Assembly (NCBI GenBank): GCA_041395905.1 | Contig: JAWKZP010000004.1 | Location: forward strand, 62,001-126,000 | DNA from: UBA7803 sp041395905 | Lineage (GTDB): Bacteria; Pseudomonadota; Gammaproteobacteria; Pseudomonadales; Azotimanducaceae | Reading direction: 5' to 3' | DNA: 64,000 nucleotides | Shown: piece after piece, positions 1-11,300 of the stretch | How positions within the stretch are numbered: the stretch's first letter is position 1 | How the letters are laid out: each line of letters starts with the position of its first letter | Made by a program: the position numbers and the translations under genes | The notes under the pieces: generated by a model | What the model was told of the DNA's origin: nothing | Databases searched by the model: none | Seen by the model: only the letters and a program-made list of their open reading frames with translations

Positions 1-10
1 GGGCGACGCC

Positions 11-28
11 CCGCCGCGGCCGCGGCGG
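11..28. repeat. Perfect 18-bp GC palindrome
   Basis: CCGCCGCGGCCGCGGCGG reads the same on both strands. It lies upstream of the first gene and could be the stem of a terminator for a gene to the left of the window or part of that gene's coding end; no T-tract follows it. Confidence 0.4.
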
Positions 29-88
29 TTCAACGCGCGCCGGATTCGTTGGTACCATGCGCACAACTCCAGTGGCCGAAACCTGTTC

Positions 89-433
89 ATGCGTCATCCG
101 ACCTTGCCTGTCCTGGTGATCCTGCTCGCGAGCCTCACGCCCCAGACCCTGTCGGCGCGTGTCTACGCCTACGTCAACGAAGACGGGGATTACGTCATCA
201 GCCAGAAGCGGCCGAAGATTCCGGTGGAGTACGCCATCCTCACCGACGACGGCGAGTTCATCCGCCTGGTGCCGGCACCGCAGCCGCCGGTTCCGGTCAC
301 CCACTGGAAGCCCTGGTTCATGCCCAGACAGCCGGATCCGCTCGATGCCAAGCCGCAGATCTGGGACGATGCCGAACCGCAGGTGGAAATCGAAGAGGTT
401 GCACCCGAGGCGCAGGAACCGGACGAGGACTGA
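89..433 (+). CDS. Small secreted DUF4124-like protein
   Basis: A 114-residue protein with an N-terminal hydrophobic segment (about residues 5-22, ending near LSA), consistent with a signal peptide, so it probably acts in the periplasm. Residues 25-45 (VYAYVNEDGDYVISQKRP) resemble the start of DUF4124, where an aromatic-rich strand is followed by an acidic-Gly turn and a Pro-rich stretch. The C-terminus is very acidic and proline-rich. No catalytic motif is visible and the biochemical role is unknown. It converges on uvrB with 27 bases between the stop codons. The start is the first ATG before the hydrophobic segment; the ribosome binding site is weak. Confidence 0.6.
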   Translation: MRHPTLPVLVILLASLTPQTLSARVYAYVNEDGDYVISQKRPKIPVEYAILTDDGEFIRLVPAPQPPVPVTHWKPWFMPRQPDPLDAKPQIWDDAEPQVEIEEVAPEAQEPDED

Positions 434-460
434 CCCGGGCGCCGCGACGCCCTGCCGCGC

Positions 461-2488
<2,028 letters not shown>

Positions 2489-2554
2489 GGCAATTCCCGG
2501 CAACGGGCCAGACGGCGGAGGAACCGGGCATTATGCCGCAATTCGCCGCGGCAA

Positions 2555-2827
2555 TCAGGCGGCGCGCGAGGCGGAATCGCGCGCGCCGGCCGCCGGGGAT
2601 ACCGGCTCATCCTGCAGCGAGCCGAGGAGCCGCGCCACCGCGGCCTCCGCGTCGAAGGGGCCGTTGATGATCACGTCGAACAGCTCGGCGGCCGCCCCGT
2701 AGCGGTACAGGGGCAACTCGAGGAACACAGTGAAATAGAACTCGCCAAGCAGGCGGCTGCTCGGCGGCCTGCCGCCGCTGAATTCAACCCAGGCTTCGAT
2801 CAGGTGCTGCTGCTCGTCGCGCGTCAT
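2555..2827 (-). CDS. Hypothetical 90-residue protein
   Basis: A small acidic protein of unknown function. It begins MTRDEQQHLIEAWVEFSG and has an aromatic/hydrophobic middle (FYFTVFLELPLYRYG). There is no signal peptide or membrane helix. I chose ATG 2827 because a GGGGGA ribosome binding site sits 4-5 bases upstream; GTG 2842 is an in-frame alternative. It lies between uvrB and the 81-residue conserved protein on the same strand, so it could be co-transcribed with uvrB. I do not recognise a family. Confidence 0.55.
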   Translation of the reverse strand: MTRDEQQHLIEAWVEFSGGRPPSSRLLGEFYFTVFLELPLYRYGAAAELFDVIINGPFDAEAAVARLLGSLQDEPVSPAAGARDSASRAA

Positions 2828-2912
2828 CCATTCCCCCGGCACATTCCGACGGAATGCTGACAGCCGCGTATGACCGGAGTTTGAAACCCGGCGGCACGCC
2901 GACAGGCACGGA

Positions 2913-3158
2913 TCACTCGGCTGCGGGCGCCTCTTCGGAGCCGCCTTCAGCAGCTTCCGCCTCGGCGCCGGCGGTTTCCTCGGCAGCAGGGACCGGTTCC
3001 GGCGCCTTCGCCTTGGGGGCCTCGATGAGCTTGTGCTCGAGCAGAATCGCCACCTTGGCGTCGCCGTTGATCCAGGCGCGCGCGGCGTCGCGCACGGCGT
3101 AACGCTCGCTGCGCTTCTGGTAGATGGTGTACTCGCCAGTGCGTTTTACGACTTTCAT
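2913..3158 (-). CDS. Conserved small protein, Ala/Glu-rich tail
   Basis: An 81-residue protein with a compact N-terminal half (MKVVKRTGEYTIYQKRSER, then AWINGDAKVAILL) and a low-complexity tail rich in Ala, Pro and Glu after residue 50. From memory, similar small proteins occur in several gammaproteobacteria, but I know no function for them. A clear AGGAAG ribosome binding site precedes the ATG by about six bases. There is no signal peptide or membrane segment. It is transcribed away from korA, sharing an intergenic region of about 200 bases. Confidence 0.7.
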   Translation of the reverse strand: MKVVKRTGEYTIYQKRSERYAVRDAARAWINGDAKVAILLEHKLIEAPKAKAPEPVPAAEETAGAEAEAAEGGSEEAPAAE

Positions 3159-3301
3159 GACTTTCTTCCTGTAGTGATGGGAGGAGCTGCGAATCGGGGC
3201 CGGGCCCCGAAAAGCCGCGCACTCTAAGGCATCAGCGCCCGGAAAGCACGCCCGAAAACGCGCCTTCGCCCTGTGTTGCCGCCATATGGATATTCCCTTA
3301 A

Positions 3302-3334
3302 TTCACTCCACTTACCCAATGATTTCAGTAAAAT
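3302..3334 (+). promoter_or_regulatory. Possible promoter upstream of korA
   Basis: This AT-rich patch in an otherwise GC-rich region contains TAAAAT at 3329-3334, a good sigma70-type -10 candidate 33 bases before korA's ATG. The -35 element is not obvious (TTCACT at 3302 is 21 bases away), so the call is weak. Confidence 0.25.
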
Positions 3335-3366
3335 GCGCCGCTCTTCGACCAGAGGCCGCCCCCGTC

Positions 3367-5229
3367 ATGGCCAGTTCCCCGCTTGCCGACAAGCTCAGCT
3401 ACGTGATCCGCTTCGCCGGCGATTCCGGCGACGGCATTCAGCTGCAGGGCACGCAGTTCACCATCGCCTCGGCGCTGGCGGGCAACGACGTGGCCACGCT
3501 GCCGGACTTTCCCGCCGAGATCCGCGCGCCGGCCGGCACGCGCTACGGCGTGTCGGCGTTTCAGCTGCATTTCGGCGCCGAGCACATCACCTCGCCGGGC
3601 GACGCCCCTGACGTGCTGATCGCCTTCAACCCGGCCGCGCTGGTGGTGAACCTGCCGTCTCTGCTGCCCGGCACCCTGATCATCGTCGACGAGCAGGCCT
3701 TCAGCGAACAGCGCCTGAAGCGCGCGGACCTCGACAGCAACCCGCTCACCGACGGCAGCCTAGACGCGTTCCGGGTCGTGCCCATCGACATCTCCAATCT
3801 CACCCAGGAATCCGTCAAGGACTTCGGCCTCGGCAACAAGGACTCGCTGCGCTGCAAGAATTTCTGGGCCCTGGGGCTGATGCTGTGGATGTTCGATCAG
3901 CCGCGCCAGCCCACGGTGGAGTGGATTCTGAGCCGCTTCGTGCACGACGCGCAGACCCGCGACGCCAACCTGGCCGCGCTCAACGCCGGCCACGCCTACG
4001 GTGAGACCGCCGAGCTCGCCCACGTGCTCGAGCAGCACCCGACGGGCGTCGCCCCGCTGGCCGCCGCCGAGTACCGCACCATCACCGGCGCCGAGGGCGT
4101 GGCGCTGGGGCTGGTGGCTGCCGGCGAGCTGGCCGATACGGAGCTGATGTTCTGTTCCTACCCCATCACGCCGGCGTCATCGCTGCTGCACCACCTCGCC
4201 AACCTGGAGGACGCAGGCGTCGCCACGTTTCAGGCCGAGGACGAGATCGCCGCCGTGTGCTCCGCCATCGGTGCTTCCTATGCCGGCAAACTGGGCGTCA
4301 CCTCCAGCTCCGGCCCCGGCATCGCGCTCAAGACCGAGGCCATCGGCCTCGCCGTCGCCGCCGAGCTGCCGCTGGTGGTCGTCAACTCCCAGCGCGCCGG
4401 GCCGTCAACCGGCATGCCGACCAAGACCGAGCAGTCCGACCTCTACCAGGCCGTGTACGGGCGCAACGCCGATACGCCGGTGCCCGTGGTGGCGGCACGC
4501 TCGCCCGGCGACTGTTTCGCGGCCGCCATCGAGGCGGTGCGTATCGCGCTGCGTCACATGACGCCGGTGTTCCTGCTTACCGACGGCTACATCGCCAACG
4601 CCTCCGAGCTGTGGCCGATCCCCGACATCGACGCCCAGCCCCCCATCGCCACGCGGCGAGCGGACGGCAGCACGCAGGGCCAGGTGTTCGACCGCGATCC
4701 GGCGACCCAGGCACGCCTGTGGGCGGTACCGGGCGACAAGCGCTTCATCTATCGGGTAGGCGGCATCGAGAAGGACATCCACACCGGCAACATCTCGTAC
4801 GACCCGGCCAACCACCAGGCCATGACCGACATGCGCAGCGCCAAGCTCGCCAGCGTGGCCGACTTCATACCCGAGCAGACGCTCGAACTCGGCAGCCCCG
4901 GCGGGGTAGCCGTGGTGGCCTGGGGCGGCACCTACGGCTCGGTGTACCAGGCAGTGAAGCAATGCCTGGACGCGGGCCTGCCCGTCGCGCACATCCACCT
5001 GCGCCACCTGAACCCGCTGCCGAAGAATCTGGGCGACCTGCTCACACGGTTCGACACGGTTCTGGTGCCCGAGCTCAACACCGGGCAACTGGCCACGGTG
5101 CTGCGCGACAAGCTGCTGGTGGCCGTCGAGCAGTTCAACAAGGTCACCGGCCAGCCGTTCCAGGTGGGCGAGCTGGTGCAGGCAATCCGTGCCCACTGCA
5201 AGCCCCGCATCCAGGAGGTCCGGCGCTGA
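3367..5229 (+). CDS. korA: 2-oxoacid:acceptor oxidoreductase, alpha subunit
   Basis: Alpha subunit (fused gamma-alpha type, 620 residues) of a 2-oxoacid:ferredoxin oxidoreductase, most likely acting on 2-oxoglutarate. With KorB it would make succinyl-CoA, CO2 and reduced ferredoxin. The N-terminal gamma domain carries the GDSGDGIQLQGTQF motif near residues 18-32; the pyrimidine-binding alpha domain follows, with SYPITPASSLLHHL and FQAEDEIAAVCSAIGASY in the middle third. I start at ATG 3367 (MASSPLADKLSYVIRF) because the 27 codons upstream do not resemble the family. korB follows after 16 bases, so the two form an operon. Substrate is inferred from the two-subunit KorAB architecture; other 2-oxoacids are possible. 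Confidence 0.93.
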   Translation: MASSPLADKLSYVIRFAGDSGDGIQLQGTQFTIASALAGNDVATLPDFPAEIRAPAGTRYGVSAFQLHFGAEHITSPGDAPDVLIAFNPAALVVNLPSLLPGTLIIVDEQAFSEQRLKRADLDSNPLTDGSLDAFRVVPIDISNLTQESVKDFGLGNKDSLRCKNFWALGLMLWMFDQPRQPTVEWILSRFVHDAQTRDANLAALNAGHAYGETAELAHVLEQHPTGVAPLAAAEYRTITGAEGVALGLVAAGELADTELMFCSYPITPASSLLHHLANLEDAGVATFQAEDEIAAVCSAIGASYAGKLGVTSSSGPGIALKTEAIGLAVAAELPLVVVNSQRAGPSTGMPTKTEQSDLYQAVYGRNADTPVPVVAARSPGDCFAAAIEAVRIALRHMTPVFLLTDGYIANASELWPIPDIDAQPPIATRRADGSTQGQVFDRDPATQARLWAVPGDKRFIYRVGGIEKDIHTGNISYDPANHQAMTDMRSAKLASVADFIPEQTLELGSPGGVAVVAWGGTYGSVYQAVKQCLDAGLPVAHIHLRHLNPLPKNLGDLLTRFDTVLVPELNTGQLATVLRDKLLVAVEQFNKVTGQPFQVGELVQAIRAHCKPRIQEVRR

Positions 5230-5245
5230 CGCCGGGAGCGAGCCC

Positions 5246-6247
5246 ATGAACGAGATGGCAAAGATCAGCTTCAAGGACTACGAGACCGACCAGGAAGTGC
5301 GCTGGTGCCCGGGCTGCGGCGATTACTCGATCCTCAAGGCCGTGCAGCGGGCCCTGGCAAGCGCCGGCGCCGACCCGGCACAGACCGTGTTCGTGTCCGG
5401 CATCGGCTGCTCGTCGCGCCTGCCCTACTACGTCGAGACCTACGGCTTTCACACCATTCACGGCCGCGCGCCCGCCATCGCCACGGGCGTGAAGCTGGCC
5501 AATCCGGACCTCGACGTCTGGGTCATCACCGGCGACGGCGACGGCCTGTCCATCGGCGGCAACCACCTGCTGCATGCGTTGCGGCGCAACGTCGATCTCA
5601 ACATCCTCATGTTCAACAACGAGATCTACGGGCTTACCAAGGGTCAGTACTCGCCCACCTCGCGTCTGGGCACGCGCAGCCCGTCGAGCCCGGGCGGCTC
5701 GCTGGATGCGCCGGTGCAGCCGGGATTGTTCGCCGTCGGCGCCGGCGCCACGTTCATCGCCCGCGCCGTGGACATCGATCAGAAGGGGCTGCCCGACCTG
5801 CTGCTGGAGGCACAGCGCCATCAGGGCGCCGCCTTCGTCGAGATCCTGCAGAACTGCATCGTCTACAACCAGGACGTGTTCGAAAACGTCGTTGCGAAGA
5901 AGACGGCGGCCGATACGCAGATTCACGTCCAGCACGGCAAGCCGCTGCTGTTCGGCAGCAACCACGACCGTGGGCTGCGGCTCAACCCGCGCACCCTGGC
6001 CCTGGAGGCCGTCACCCTCGGTGAGAACGGCGTCAGCGAGGCCGACATCCTGGTGCATGACGAGACCAACCCCATGCTTGCGCACCTGCTGGTCACGCTG
6101 GCGCCACCCCTGCCCGTGGCCATGGGCGTCATCCACCGCCGCGCCGCGCCCGCCTACGAGCACAGCTTCCGCGAACGCAAGACCCTGGAGCGCCGCGTGC
6201 GCGTGAAGGAATTGCTGCACCGCGGCAACGTGCTCGATCGCCGCTGA
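5246..6247 (+). CDS. korB: 2-oxoacid:acceptor oxidoreductase, beta subunit
   Basis: Thiamine-diphosphate-binding beta subunit, 333 residues. Visible motifs are the CPGCGDYSILKAV cysteine pair near residue 20, GIGCSSRLPYY, and the ThDP/Mg motif GDGDGLSIGGNH followed by LMFNNEIYGLTKGQYSPTS. No separate 2[4Fe-4S] delta subunit is encoded nearby, as expected for KorAB-type enzymes. It pairs with korA just upstream. ATG 5246 gives the normal N-terminus (MNEMAKISFKDYETD). The enzyme would link 2-oxoglutarate decarboxylation to ferredoxin in the TCA cycle; a role alongside or instead of the classical dehydrogenase cannot be judged from this window. Confidence 0.93.
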   Translation: MNEMAKISFKDYETDQEVRWCPGCGDYSILKAVQRALASAGADPAQTVFVSGIGCSSRLPYYVETYGFHTIHGRAPAIATGVKLANPDLDVWVITGDGDGLSIGGNHLLHALRRNVDLNILMFNNEIYGLTKGQYSPTSRLGTRSPSSPGGSLDAPVQPGLFAVGAGATFIARAVDIDQKGLPDLLLEAQRHQGAAFVEILQNCIVYNQDVFENVVAKKTAADTQIHVQHGKPLLFGSNHDRGLRLNPRTLALEAVTLGENGVSEADILVHDETNPMLAHLLVTLAPPLPVAMGVIHRRAAPAYEHSFRERKTLERRVRVKELLHRGNVLDRR

Positions 6248-6394
6248 CCGGCAGCGCGCCCCGTCAGGCCGACCGCGCGGCACCACCGGTGCCGCCGGGT
6301 CCCCGTCTTCCGGTCCGGGGCTGTGACCGCCCGCACATTTCGTTACCTGAAGTAACGACTCGCTGGACTTTTGTGCAGTTGCACCTAAAATGCC

Positions 6395-6415
6395 CAGACC
6401 ATCATGGTCTGACCA
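6395..6415. promoter_or_regulatory. Overlapping FadR/GntR-type operator
   Basis: Two overlapping dyads lie just before the GntR start at 6424. CAGACCATCATGGTCTG (6395-6411) is a perfect inverted repeat around a single central base. TGGTCTGACCA (6405-6415) matches the TGGT-N3-ACCA core known for FadR-subfamily operators. A TAAAAT -10 candidate at 6386-6391 lies directly upstream, so binding here would block transcription. This suggests the downstream regulator controls itself. Confidence 0.6.
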
Positions 6416-6423
6416 ATATTTCA

Positions 6424-7146
6424 ATGACGCCAAGGAAACACGAGGAGATCGCGGAGAGCCTGACCCGCGACATACTGGCGGGCCAGTACCGTACCGGCGA
6501 GCGCCTGCCGTCCGAGCGTGACCTGGCTTCGCGCTTCGAAGCCAATCGCGGCGCGGTGCGCGAAGCGATGAAAAAGCTGGAGCAGTTGGGCATTGCCAAC
6601 GTCCAGCCCGGCGGTGCCAGGGTCGCGCCGCTGGCCGAGGCGAGCCTCGACGTGATAGGCCACATGCTGGCTCAGGGCGAGCTGCCCGACGAGGACCTCA
6701 TCGAGCAGATCCTGCTGGTGCTGCAGAGCCTGATCACGCTGGCCGCCGAGTCGGCCGTGCACCGTTCCAGCGACGCGCAGCTTGCCGAGATCCGGGCCGC
6801 GGTGGCCCCGCTGCTGCGCGACGATCTCGATCGCGACGGCCACGCCGAGGCGCGCTTCGCGCTCATGAGCCGGATCATGGACGCCAGCGGCAACCTGGTG
6901 TGCCGCATCATCGCGCGCAGCCTGCTGCTGCAGCTGGTGCCGCGCATGGCGCCGCTCGAGCGCTTCACCGAGATCAACTACGACGCGCACCGCGCGTTCG
7001 CCCTCGCGACCTGGACACGGCCCTCGAGGCGCGCGACGTCGCCGCGGTGCGCGCCACGTTCGCCCTGTCACGATTCAATCGCGAGACCGCCAAGCAGGCA
7101 TTCGCCGCGCTGCGTTGCCAGAACGGTCTCGCAACAGCCCAGGTAG
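6424..7146 (+). CDS. FadR/GntR-family regulator, C-terminally frameshifted
   Basis: The N-terminal winged helix-turn-helix of the GntR family is clear at residues 5-70 (SLTRDILAGQYRTGERLPSE, then REAMKKLEQLGI). It is followed by an FCD-type helical effector domain (MLAQGELPDEDLIEQILLV onward). The frame is good up to EINYDAHRAFA near 7005, then turns into Arg/Pro-rich nonsense. The expected ending (DLDTALEARDVAAVRATF, then RFNRETAKQAFAAL) continues in another frame to a TGA at 7155-7157. One missing base around 7005-7012 explains this. Either the last FCD helices are lost or the sequence has an error. A FadR-like operator precedes the gene. Likely targets are itself and the downstream RND pump. 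Confidence 0.8.
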   Translation: MTPRKHEEIAESLTRDILAGQYRTGERLPSERDLASRFEANRGAVREAMKKLEQLGIANVQPGGARVAPLAEASLDVIGHMLAQGELPDEDLIEQILLVLQSLITLAAESAVHRSSDAQLAEIRAAVAPLLRDDLDRDGHAEARFALMSRIMDASGNLVCRIIARSLLLQLVPRMAPLERFTEINYDAHRAFALATWTRPSRRATSPRCAPRSPCHDSIARPPSRHSPRCVARTVSQQPR

Positions 7147-7187
7147 CCCACTCATGATGCGCAAGATCGTCATCCCCGGCCTGGATC

Positions 7188-8318
7188 GTGATCGGAGCGG
7201 TGTTCGGCGCCGTTACCCTGCTGGCCACGAGCCCGAAGCTGACACCGAGCGTACCGGAACCCGTGGCCACGACGGTGCGTGTGATCGACGTCGCGCCGCG
7301 CTCGGTGCAGCTCACCGTGCGTTCCCAGGGCACGGTGTCGCCGAATACCGAGTCGGAGCTGATTCCCGAGGTGTCCGGGCGCGTGCGCTGGATCTCTCCG
7401 TCACTGGTCAACGGCGGCGCCTTCGAGCGCAACGAGCCGCTGCTGCGCCTGGAGGACCAGGACTACCGCTCCAACGTCGACCGCGCGCGCGCGGCGCTGG
7501 CGCGCGCCGAGGCCGAGTACCAGCACACGCGTTTCGAGTTTCAGCGGCTGGAAAGCCTGGAGGCGCGCCAGCTGGCGAGCCGCTCGCAGATGGAGAACGC
7601 CCTGCGCGCGTACCGGGTCGCCGAGGCCTCGCTGCAGGATGCCCGCGCCGGCATGGCGCAGGCCCAGCGCGACCTGGAACGCACCGAGATCCGCGCGCCG
7701 TTCGCCGGCCTGGTGCGGCGCGAATCAGTGGACATCGGCCAGTTCGTGAGCCGTGGATCGGCCATTGCGACGCTGTATGCCAGTGCCGACGCCGAAGTGC
7801 GTCTGCCCGTGGCCGACCGGCAGCTCGCCTTCCTCAACCTGCCGGTGGGCATCCGCGGCGAGCTGCCGCCGGAACAGCAGCCGGCAGTGACCCTGTCCGC
7901 CGAGTACGCCGGGCAGAAGCTGACCTGGCACGGCCACATCGTGCGCATGGAAGCGCAGATCGACGCCACCAGCCGCATGGTGCACGTGGTCGCCCGGGTG
8001 GAGAACGCGAGTCAGCAGGCGCCGCTGTCCGTGGGCCTGTTCGTCAGCGCAGAGATCGAGGGGCTCACGGCCAACGACGTGGTGGTGCTGCCGCGCAGCT
8101 CCCTGCGTAACGGCAACCAGGTGCTGGTGGTGGATGCGGACAACCGGTTGCGCTACCGCGAGATCGAACCGCTGCGCATGTACGAGGACCAGGTGCTGGT
8201 ACGCAGCGGCCTCGAAAGCGGCGAGCGGGTCTGCGTATCGCCCCTGCAGACCGCCGTGGACGGCATGCCCGTGAACCCGATCCCGGTCGATACCACCGAC
8301 GCCACCGTTACGGGCTGA
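7188..8318 (+). CDS. RND efflux periplasmic adaptor, frameshifted N-terminus
   Basis: Membrane fusion (HlyD/AcrA-type) subunit that links an inner-membrane RND pump to an outer-membrane channel. It has the lipoyl/barrel-sandwich halves (SELIPEVSGRVRWISPSLVNGG and RTEIRAPFAGLVRRESVDIG) around a coiled-coil hairpin (about residues 95-150), then beta-barrel and membrane-proximal domains. The open frame begins at GTG 7188 inside what should be the N-terminal membrane anchor. ATG 7154/7157 starts MMRKIVIPGL in another frame, and dropping one base near 7181-7187 joins it to IVIGAVFGAVTLLA, a perfect hydrophobic anchor. The permease gene follows after 4 bases. The substrate is unknown. Confidence 0.88.
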   Translation: MIGAVFGAVTLLATSPKLTPSVPEPVATTVRVIDVAPRSVQLTVRSQGTVSPNTESELIPEVSGRVRWISPSLVNGGAFERNEPLLRLEDQDYRSNVDRARAALARAEAEYQHTRFEFQRLESLEARQLASRSQMENALRAYRVAEASLQDARAGMAQAQRDLERTEIRAPFAGLVRRESVDIGQFVSRGSAIATLYASADAEVRLPVADRQLAFLNLPVGIRGELPPEQQPAVTLSAEYAGQKLTWHGHIVRMEAQIDATSRMVHVVARVENASQQAPLSVGLFVSAEIEGLTANDVVVLPRSSLRNGNQVLVVDADNRLRYREIEPLRMYEDQVLVRSGLESGERVCVSPLQTAVDGMPVNPIPVDTTDATVTG

Positions 8319-8322
8319 ACCG

Positions 8323-11300
8323 ATGTACAACGCCATTGCCTGGTTCACGCGCAACCCGGTAGCCGCCAACCTGCTGATGTCCGTGCTGCTGATCGGCGGC
8401 GTGCTGGCGATGCTGACGGTGCACCAGGAGGAATTCCCCAACATCAACACCCAGGTGGTGTCCATCAGCGTCCCGTACCTGGGTGCCGCGCCGGAAGAGT
8501 CCGAGCAGGGCGTATGCCTGCGCATCGAGGAAGCCATCGAGGGCGTCGAAGGGATCGACAAGATTCACTCCAGCGCCACGGAAGGCGCCTGCAGCGTGCA
8601 GGCCGAGCTGACCATGGACGCCGATGCCAGCGAGACGCTCAACGAGATCAAGAGCCGTGTCGACGGTATCAACAGCTTTCCGGTGGAGACCGAGAAGCCC
8701 ATCGTCTCGAAGATGGTCATTGCCCGCGGCGTGGCCCAGATCGCCGTATCCGGCGACACCGACGAGCGCACGCTCAAGGAGATCGGCAACGAGCTGCGCG
8801 ACGACCTGGCCGCCATGGACGGCATCTCGCAGGTGAGCCTGGCCTACGTGCGGCCCTACGAAATCTCCATCGAAGTGTCCGAATACGCGCTGCGCCGCTA
8901 CGGGCTGACCCTGGACCAGGTTGCGCAGACGGTACGCAACGCGTCGCTGGACATGCCCGGCGGCACGATCCGCACCGAAGGCGGCGAGATTCTGATCCGC
9001 ACCAAAGGCCAGGCCTACTGGGGACAGGAGTTCGAGGACATCGTCGTGGTGACCCGCGCCGACGGCACCCGCGTGACGCTGAACGAGATCGCCGACATCC
9101 GCGACGGCTTCGAGGAAGGCGATCTGCGCGCGCGCTTCAACGGCAAGCCGGCTGTGATGGTGAAGGTGTTCCAGGTGGGCATGGAAGACACCATCCAGAT
9201 GGCGCGCGACATTCGGGCCTACGTGGCAGAGTTCCAGACGCTGGTTCCGCCGGGCATCGACCTCACCATCTGGACGGACGAATCCCAGCAGCTGGTGGAA
9301 CGCCTGGACACGCTGAGCAACACGGCGTTCTCCGGGCTCGTGCTGGTGGTGATCATTCTGGCGCTGTTCCTGCGCTTCCGCCTGGCCATGTGGGTCGCGG
9401 CCGGTATCCCCATTGCTCTGCTGGGCACTATCGCCGTGTTTCCCTACGCCGAGATCTCCATCAGCACCGTGACGGTGATGGCATTCATTCTGGTGCTTGG
9501 AATTCTGGTGGACGATGCCATCGTGGTGGGCGAGCGCGTGTACGGCCACGAGCAGCTCGGCAAGCCGCCGGTGCAGGCCGCCATCGACGGCACCTGGGAA
9601 GTGTCGGTACCGGTGATCTTCGGCGTGCTCACCACCATGGCCGCCTTCCTGCCGCTGGTGATCGTGCCGGGACGCATGGCGGACTTCTTCGGCGTCATCG
9701 GCTACGTGGTGATGATCGCGCTGGTGTTCAGCATCATCGAGTCGCAGCTGATCCTGCCTGCGCACCTGGCCCACCGCAATCACGAGCAGGCGCACAACGC
9801 CTTTTCCCGGCGCTGGAACCGCATGCAGGAGTTCATGTCCGCGGGCCTCGAGACCTTTGCCCGCAAGTATTACCAGCCGCTGCTGAACCTGGCCGTCGAG
9901 TGGCGCTACGCCACCGCCGCCATCGGGCTTGGCGTGCTGATTCTGGCCGTGGCACTGATCGCCAGCGGCCGCGTGGTGTTCGGTTTTTTCCCCGCGGTGG
10001 AAGGCGATCGCGTGTACGCGCAGCTGGAGCTGCCCGAAGGGGTGTCGGTGGATGTCACCGCCCGGGCCGCAGAGCAGATCGAGCGCGCCGCCGAGGAGCT
10101 GCGCCGGGAGCTGGACGCCGAGCTGCGTCCCGACGGCGGCTCGGTGTTCACCAACATGCTCTCTTCCATCGGCACCGTGGTTGACCGCGACGGCCCCGTG
10201 CGTACCGGCGGCGCCGGACGCAGCCACTTTGCCGAGGTCGTGGTCGAGCTGCTGCCGCTGCAGGAACGCAGCAACCTGTCGGCCAAGACCGTGGCATCGC
10301 GCTGGCGCGAGCTCACCGGCAACATCCCGGATGCGGTGAAGCTGACGTTCAATGCCGACGCCTGGTCCGCCGGCGAGCCGATCAACTATCAGATCAGCGG
10401 CAAGGACATCGGCCGCATGCAGGAAGCGGCCGCCGAGCTGCGGGCCGAGCTCAGCCGCTACGAAGGCGTGTTCGACATCAACGACTCGTTCCGCGCCGGC
10501 AAGCAGGAGATCAAACTGGCCCTGCTGCCGGAAGCGCGCACCCTGGGGCTCACGCTGAGCGACCTTGCGCGCCAGGTGCGCAATGCCTTCTACGGCGCCG
10601 AAGCGCAGCGCATTCAACGCGGCTCCGACGAGGTACGAGTGATGATCCGCTACCCGGAGGCGGAGCGGAAATCCATAGGCAACCTCGAGGACATGTACAT
10701 CCGCACGCCGGACGGCTCCGAGGTGCCCTTCTACAGCGTCGCCAAGTTCGAGATCGGTCGCGGGTTCTCCAGCATCCGGCGGGTCAACGGCCACCGCGTG
10801 GTGAACGTGACCGCAGACGTCGACCGCAGCCGGGTCTCACCCGAGGAGGTCAACGCCAGCATCCAGCGCGAGGTGCTGCCGCGTATCATGGAGAAGTATC
10901 GGGGCATCGACATCGGCCTGGCCGGCGAGCAGGAGGAACGGGTGAAGGCCATGACCGGCCTCGCCTTCGCCGCCCTGCTCGCGCTCGTGATCATCTACGC
11001 GCTGCTGGCCATCCCGCTGCGCTCCTACCTGCAACCGCTGGTCATCATGAGCGTGATTCCGTTCGGAGCGGTGGGCGCCATCGTCGGCCACTGGGTGATG
11101 GGGCAGCTGCTGGTGTTTTTCTCCATGCTGGGCATCGTCGCCCTGTCCGGCGTGGTGGTTAACTCGAGCCTGGTGCTGGTGGACTACATCAACCGCCAGC
11201 GCCGCGACGGCGTCGACATGATGGAAGCCGTGCTGACCGCCGGCGTCGCCAGGTTCCGCCCGATCTTTCTGACCTCGGTCACCACCTTCGTGGGTCTGGT

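Noticed and set aside
8308..10794. An 828-codon reverse open frame opposite the RND permease
   Set aside because: Its composition is low-complexity (His, Gln, Gly-rich) and mirrors the permease codons; the sense gene has full domain support.
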